This document shows, in pieces, positions 4,058 to 5,398 of a stretch of 5,398 nt of DNA. Location: assembly GCA_002779455.1 (NCBI GenBank), contig PEWM01000234.1, positions 1-5,398 on the forward strand, read 5' to 3'. The stretch is from Deltaproteobacteria bacterium CG07_land_8_20_14_0_80_60_11 (GTDB lineage: Bacteria > Desulfobacterota > Desulfobaccia > Desulfobaccales > 0-14-0-80-60-11). Made by a program: the position numbers and the translations under genes. Under the pieces are notes generated by a model. It searched no databases. It saw only the letters and a program-made list of their open reading frames with translations, and was not told where the DNA came from. Numbering within the stretch: position 1 is the stretch's first letter; every line of letters begins with the position of its first letter.

Positions 4058-5398
4058 GTGTTGCGTGACCAGCGACGGACCAAAATCGTCTGCACCCTGG
4101 GCCCGGCCAGTGACGGCGACATCCTGCCCATGCTCCTGGCGGCCGGGATGAATGTGGCCCGGCTCAATTTTTCCCACGGGACCCATGAGGAGCATGGCGA
4201 CCGGATCAAACGCCTCCGGGAGTTAGCCGCGGCTCTCGGGCTGCCGTTGGCCATTCTCCAGGATCTGGCCGGCCCCAAGGTCCGTATCGGGGACGTGTCC
4301 GGGGGCGAAGTCACGCTGCGGGAAGGCGAGGTGTTCGGTCTCAGCGCCGTCCCCCTGAAGGCAGGCCAGGCCGGAGTTATGGTGGATTACCCGCAGGTTA
4401 TCACCGAGACCCCCCTGGGGGCGCCCATTTTGCTGGCCGATGGCAATATCGAACTCCGGGTCGAATCCAGGACTGATACGGCCCTCGAATGCCGGGTGGT
4501 GGTGGGTGGGGTATTACGCTCCCACGTGGGGATAAATTTCCCCATGCACTCACTAAAGGTGCCGGCCTTCACCGCTAAAGACCGGGAAGACCTGCGCTTC
4601 GGCATCGCCCAGGGAGTGGACTTCATCGCCCTGTCCTACGTGCGCTCCCGTCAGGATGTCCTGGCGGCCAAAGAGTTCATGCGCAGCCTGGGGGCAGATA
4701 TCCCTATCATCGCCAAAATTGAAAAGCATGAGGCCCTGAGCCGGCTCGAGGAAATCCTGGACGAGGCCGACGGCCTCATGGTGGCCCGGGGTGACCTGGG
4801 GGTGGACATTCCCCTGGAGGAGGTCCCGATGGCCCAGAAACGGATTATCAAGGCGGCCAACCAGGTGGGCAAGCCGGTCATCACCGCCACCCAGATGCTC
4901 CTATCCATGGTGGGCCACTCCCGTCCCAGCCGGGCCGAGGCCACCGACGTGGCCAACGCTATCCTGGACGGCACCGATGCGGTCATGCTGAGCGAAGAGA
5001 CGGCCGCGGGACAATTCCCGGTGGAGGCGGTAAAGTTTTTGGACCGGGTGAGCCGGGTTACCGAGGCGGATTTTCCTCACGCCGCCTGGCTCCGGGACCG
5101 GGCTCTCTCGGGACGGCAGGATATCCCGGCGGCCGTCAGCTATGGCGCCTGTGAAATGGCTCAGAATCTGGAGGCTAAGGCCATTCTCACCAACACCGAA
5201 TATGGGGGCACCGCCCGCCTCATCAGCCGGTTTCGGCCTTTAACCCCCATCGTGGGAGTGACGCCCCGGGAGGACACCTGGCGCCGGCTGAGCCTTTCCT
5301 GGGGAGTTTTTCCCCTGCTGATCCCACCGATCAGGGACACGGACGAGATGCTCCGGGTGGTGGAGGCCGAGGCCCTCAAGGCCGGGATGCTGAACCAC
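4058..5398 (+). CDS. pyk: Pyruvate kinase, 3' end cut by the window edge
   Basis: The enzyme transfers phosphate from phosphoenolpyruvate to ADP, giving pyruvate and ATP at the end of glycolysis; it is cytosolic and usually a tetramer. The 447 visible codons are open without a stop and hold TKIVCTLGP (8-16), NVARLNFSHG (32-41, with catalytic R35), the B domain (about 79-163), IIAKIE with the catalytic Lys220 and metal-binding Glu222, RGDLG (D246), ATQML (T278) and the RAEATDVANAILDGTDAVML signature. Only some 25 residues seem to be missing for a standard 470-480 residue enzyme; an extra C-terminal PEP-utiliser domain cannot be excluded. The GTG start is set by GAGGAGGT 9 nt upstream. QDLAGPKVRIG (68-78) has Leu, Lys and Ile where potassium-dependent enzymes have Thr, Glu and Thr (DTKGPEIRT), which marks the potassium-independent class. 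The allosteric effector cannot be told. Confidence 0.96.
   Translation, partial: MLRDQRRTKIVCTLGPASDGDILPMLLAAGMNVARLNFSHGTHEEHGDRIKRLRELAAALGLPLAILQDLAGPKVRIGDVSGGEVTLREGEVFGLSAVPLKAGQAGVMVDYPQVITETPLGAPILLADGNIELRVESRTDTALECRVVVGGVLRSHVGINFPMHSLKVPAFTAKDREDLRFGIAQGVDFIALSYVRSRQDVLAAKEFMRSLGADIPIIAKIEKHEALSRLEEILDEADGLMVARGDLGVDIPLEEVPMAQKRIIKAANQVGKPVITATQMLLSMVGHSRPSRAEATDVANAILDGTDAVMLSEETAAGQFPVEAVKFLDRVSRVTEADFPHAAWLRDRALSGRQDIPAAVSYGACEMAQNLEAKAILTNTEYGGTARLISRFRPLTPIVGVTPREDTWRRLSLSWGVFPLLIPPIRDTDEMLRVVEAEALKAGMLNH

Noticed and set aside
4012..5379. Minus-strand ORFs of 72-111 codons across the pyruvate kinase gene
   Set aside because: They are Ser/Arg-rich shadows of a continuous, fully motif-supported pyk frame.

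Overview
The window carries five protein-coding genes. Four lie on the minus strand: a small outer-membrane beta-barrel protein, a UbiA-type prenyltransferase, an endonuclease Q (EndoQ) homologue and an FmdB-type zinc-ribbon protein. One lies on the plus strand: pyruvate kinase, cut by the right edge. The coding DNA is GC-rich with strong G/C preference at third codon positions, while the intergenic gaps are AT-rich. A barrel protein with a signal peptide and terminal Phe implies a Gram-negative cell. That, with a UbiA-like/MqnP-type quinone enzyme and a bacterial EndoQ, suggests a deltaproteobacterial (Desulfobacterota-like) anaerobe; this taxonomic guess is inference.

Layout from left to right. 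Positions 1-61 hold nothing assignable. A strong intrinsic terminator (62-87, minus) ends the barrel-protein gene (113-829). That gene has its own promoter at 956-985, with perfect -35 and -10 boxes, three 9-bp direct repeats at and upstream of the -35, and a leader of about 120 nt. The prenyltransferase gene (1022-1882) starts just after an 11-bp-stem palindrome of a dispersed-repeat type. The repeat is falsely translatable and would wrongly lengthen the protein. Upstream lies the EndoQ gene (2010-3311). Its last codons lose the GC3 bias while another frame gains it, pointing to a frameshift at a G5 run. The 297-bp gap 3312-3608 holds mainly the terminator of the FmdB gene (3609-3809). A 248-bp AT-rich divergent region separates that gene from pyruvate kinase (4058 to the edge).

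The endoQ and ubiA genes are codirectional with a short gap and may be cotranscribed, although DNA repair and quinone synthesis have no obvious functional link. Pyruvate kinase is a core glycolytic enzyme, and its residues match the potassium-independent (Lys117) class. I see no CRISPR array, insertion sequence, tRNA or rRNA. I also see no convincing new multigene system; the most useful leads are the barrel-gene regulatory region, the endoQ 3' end and the palindrome at the ubiA start.
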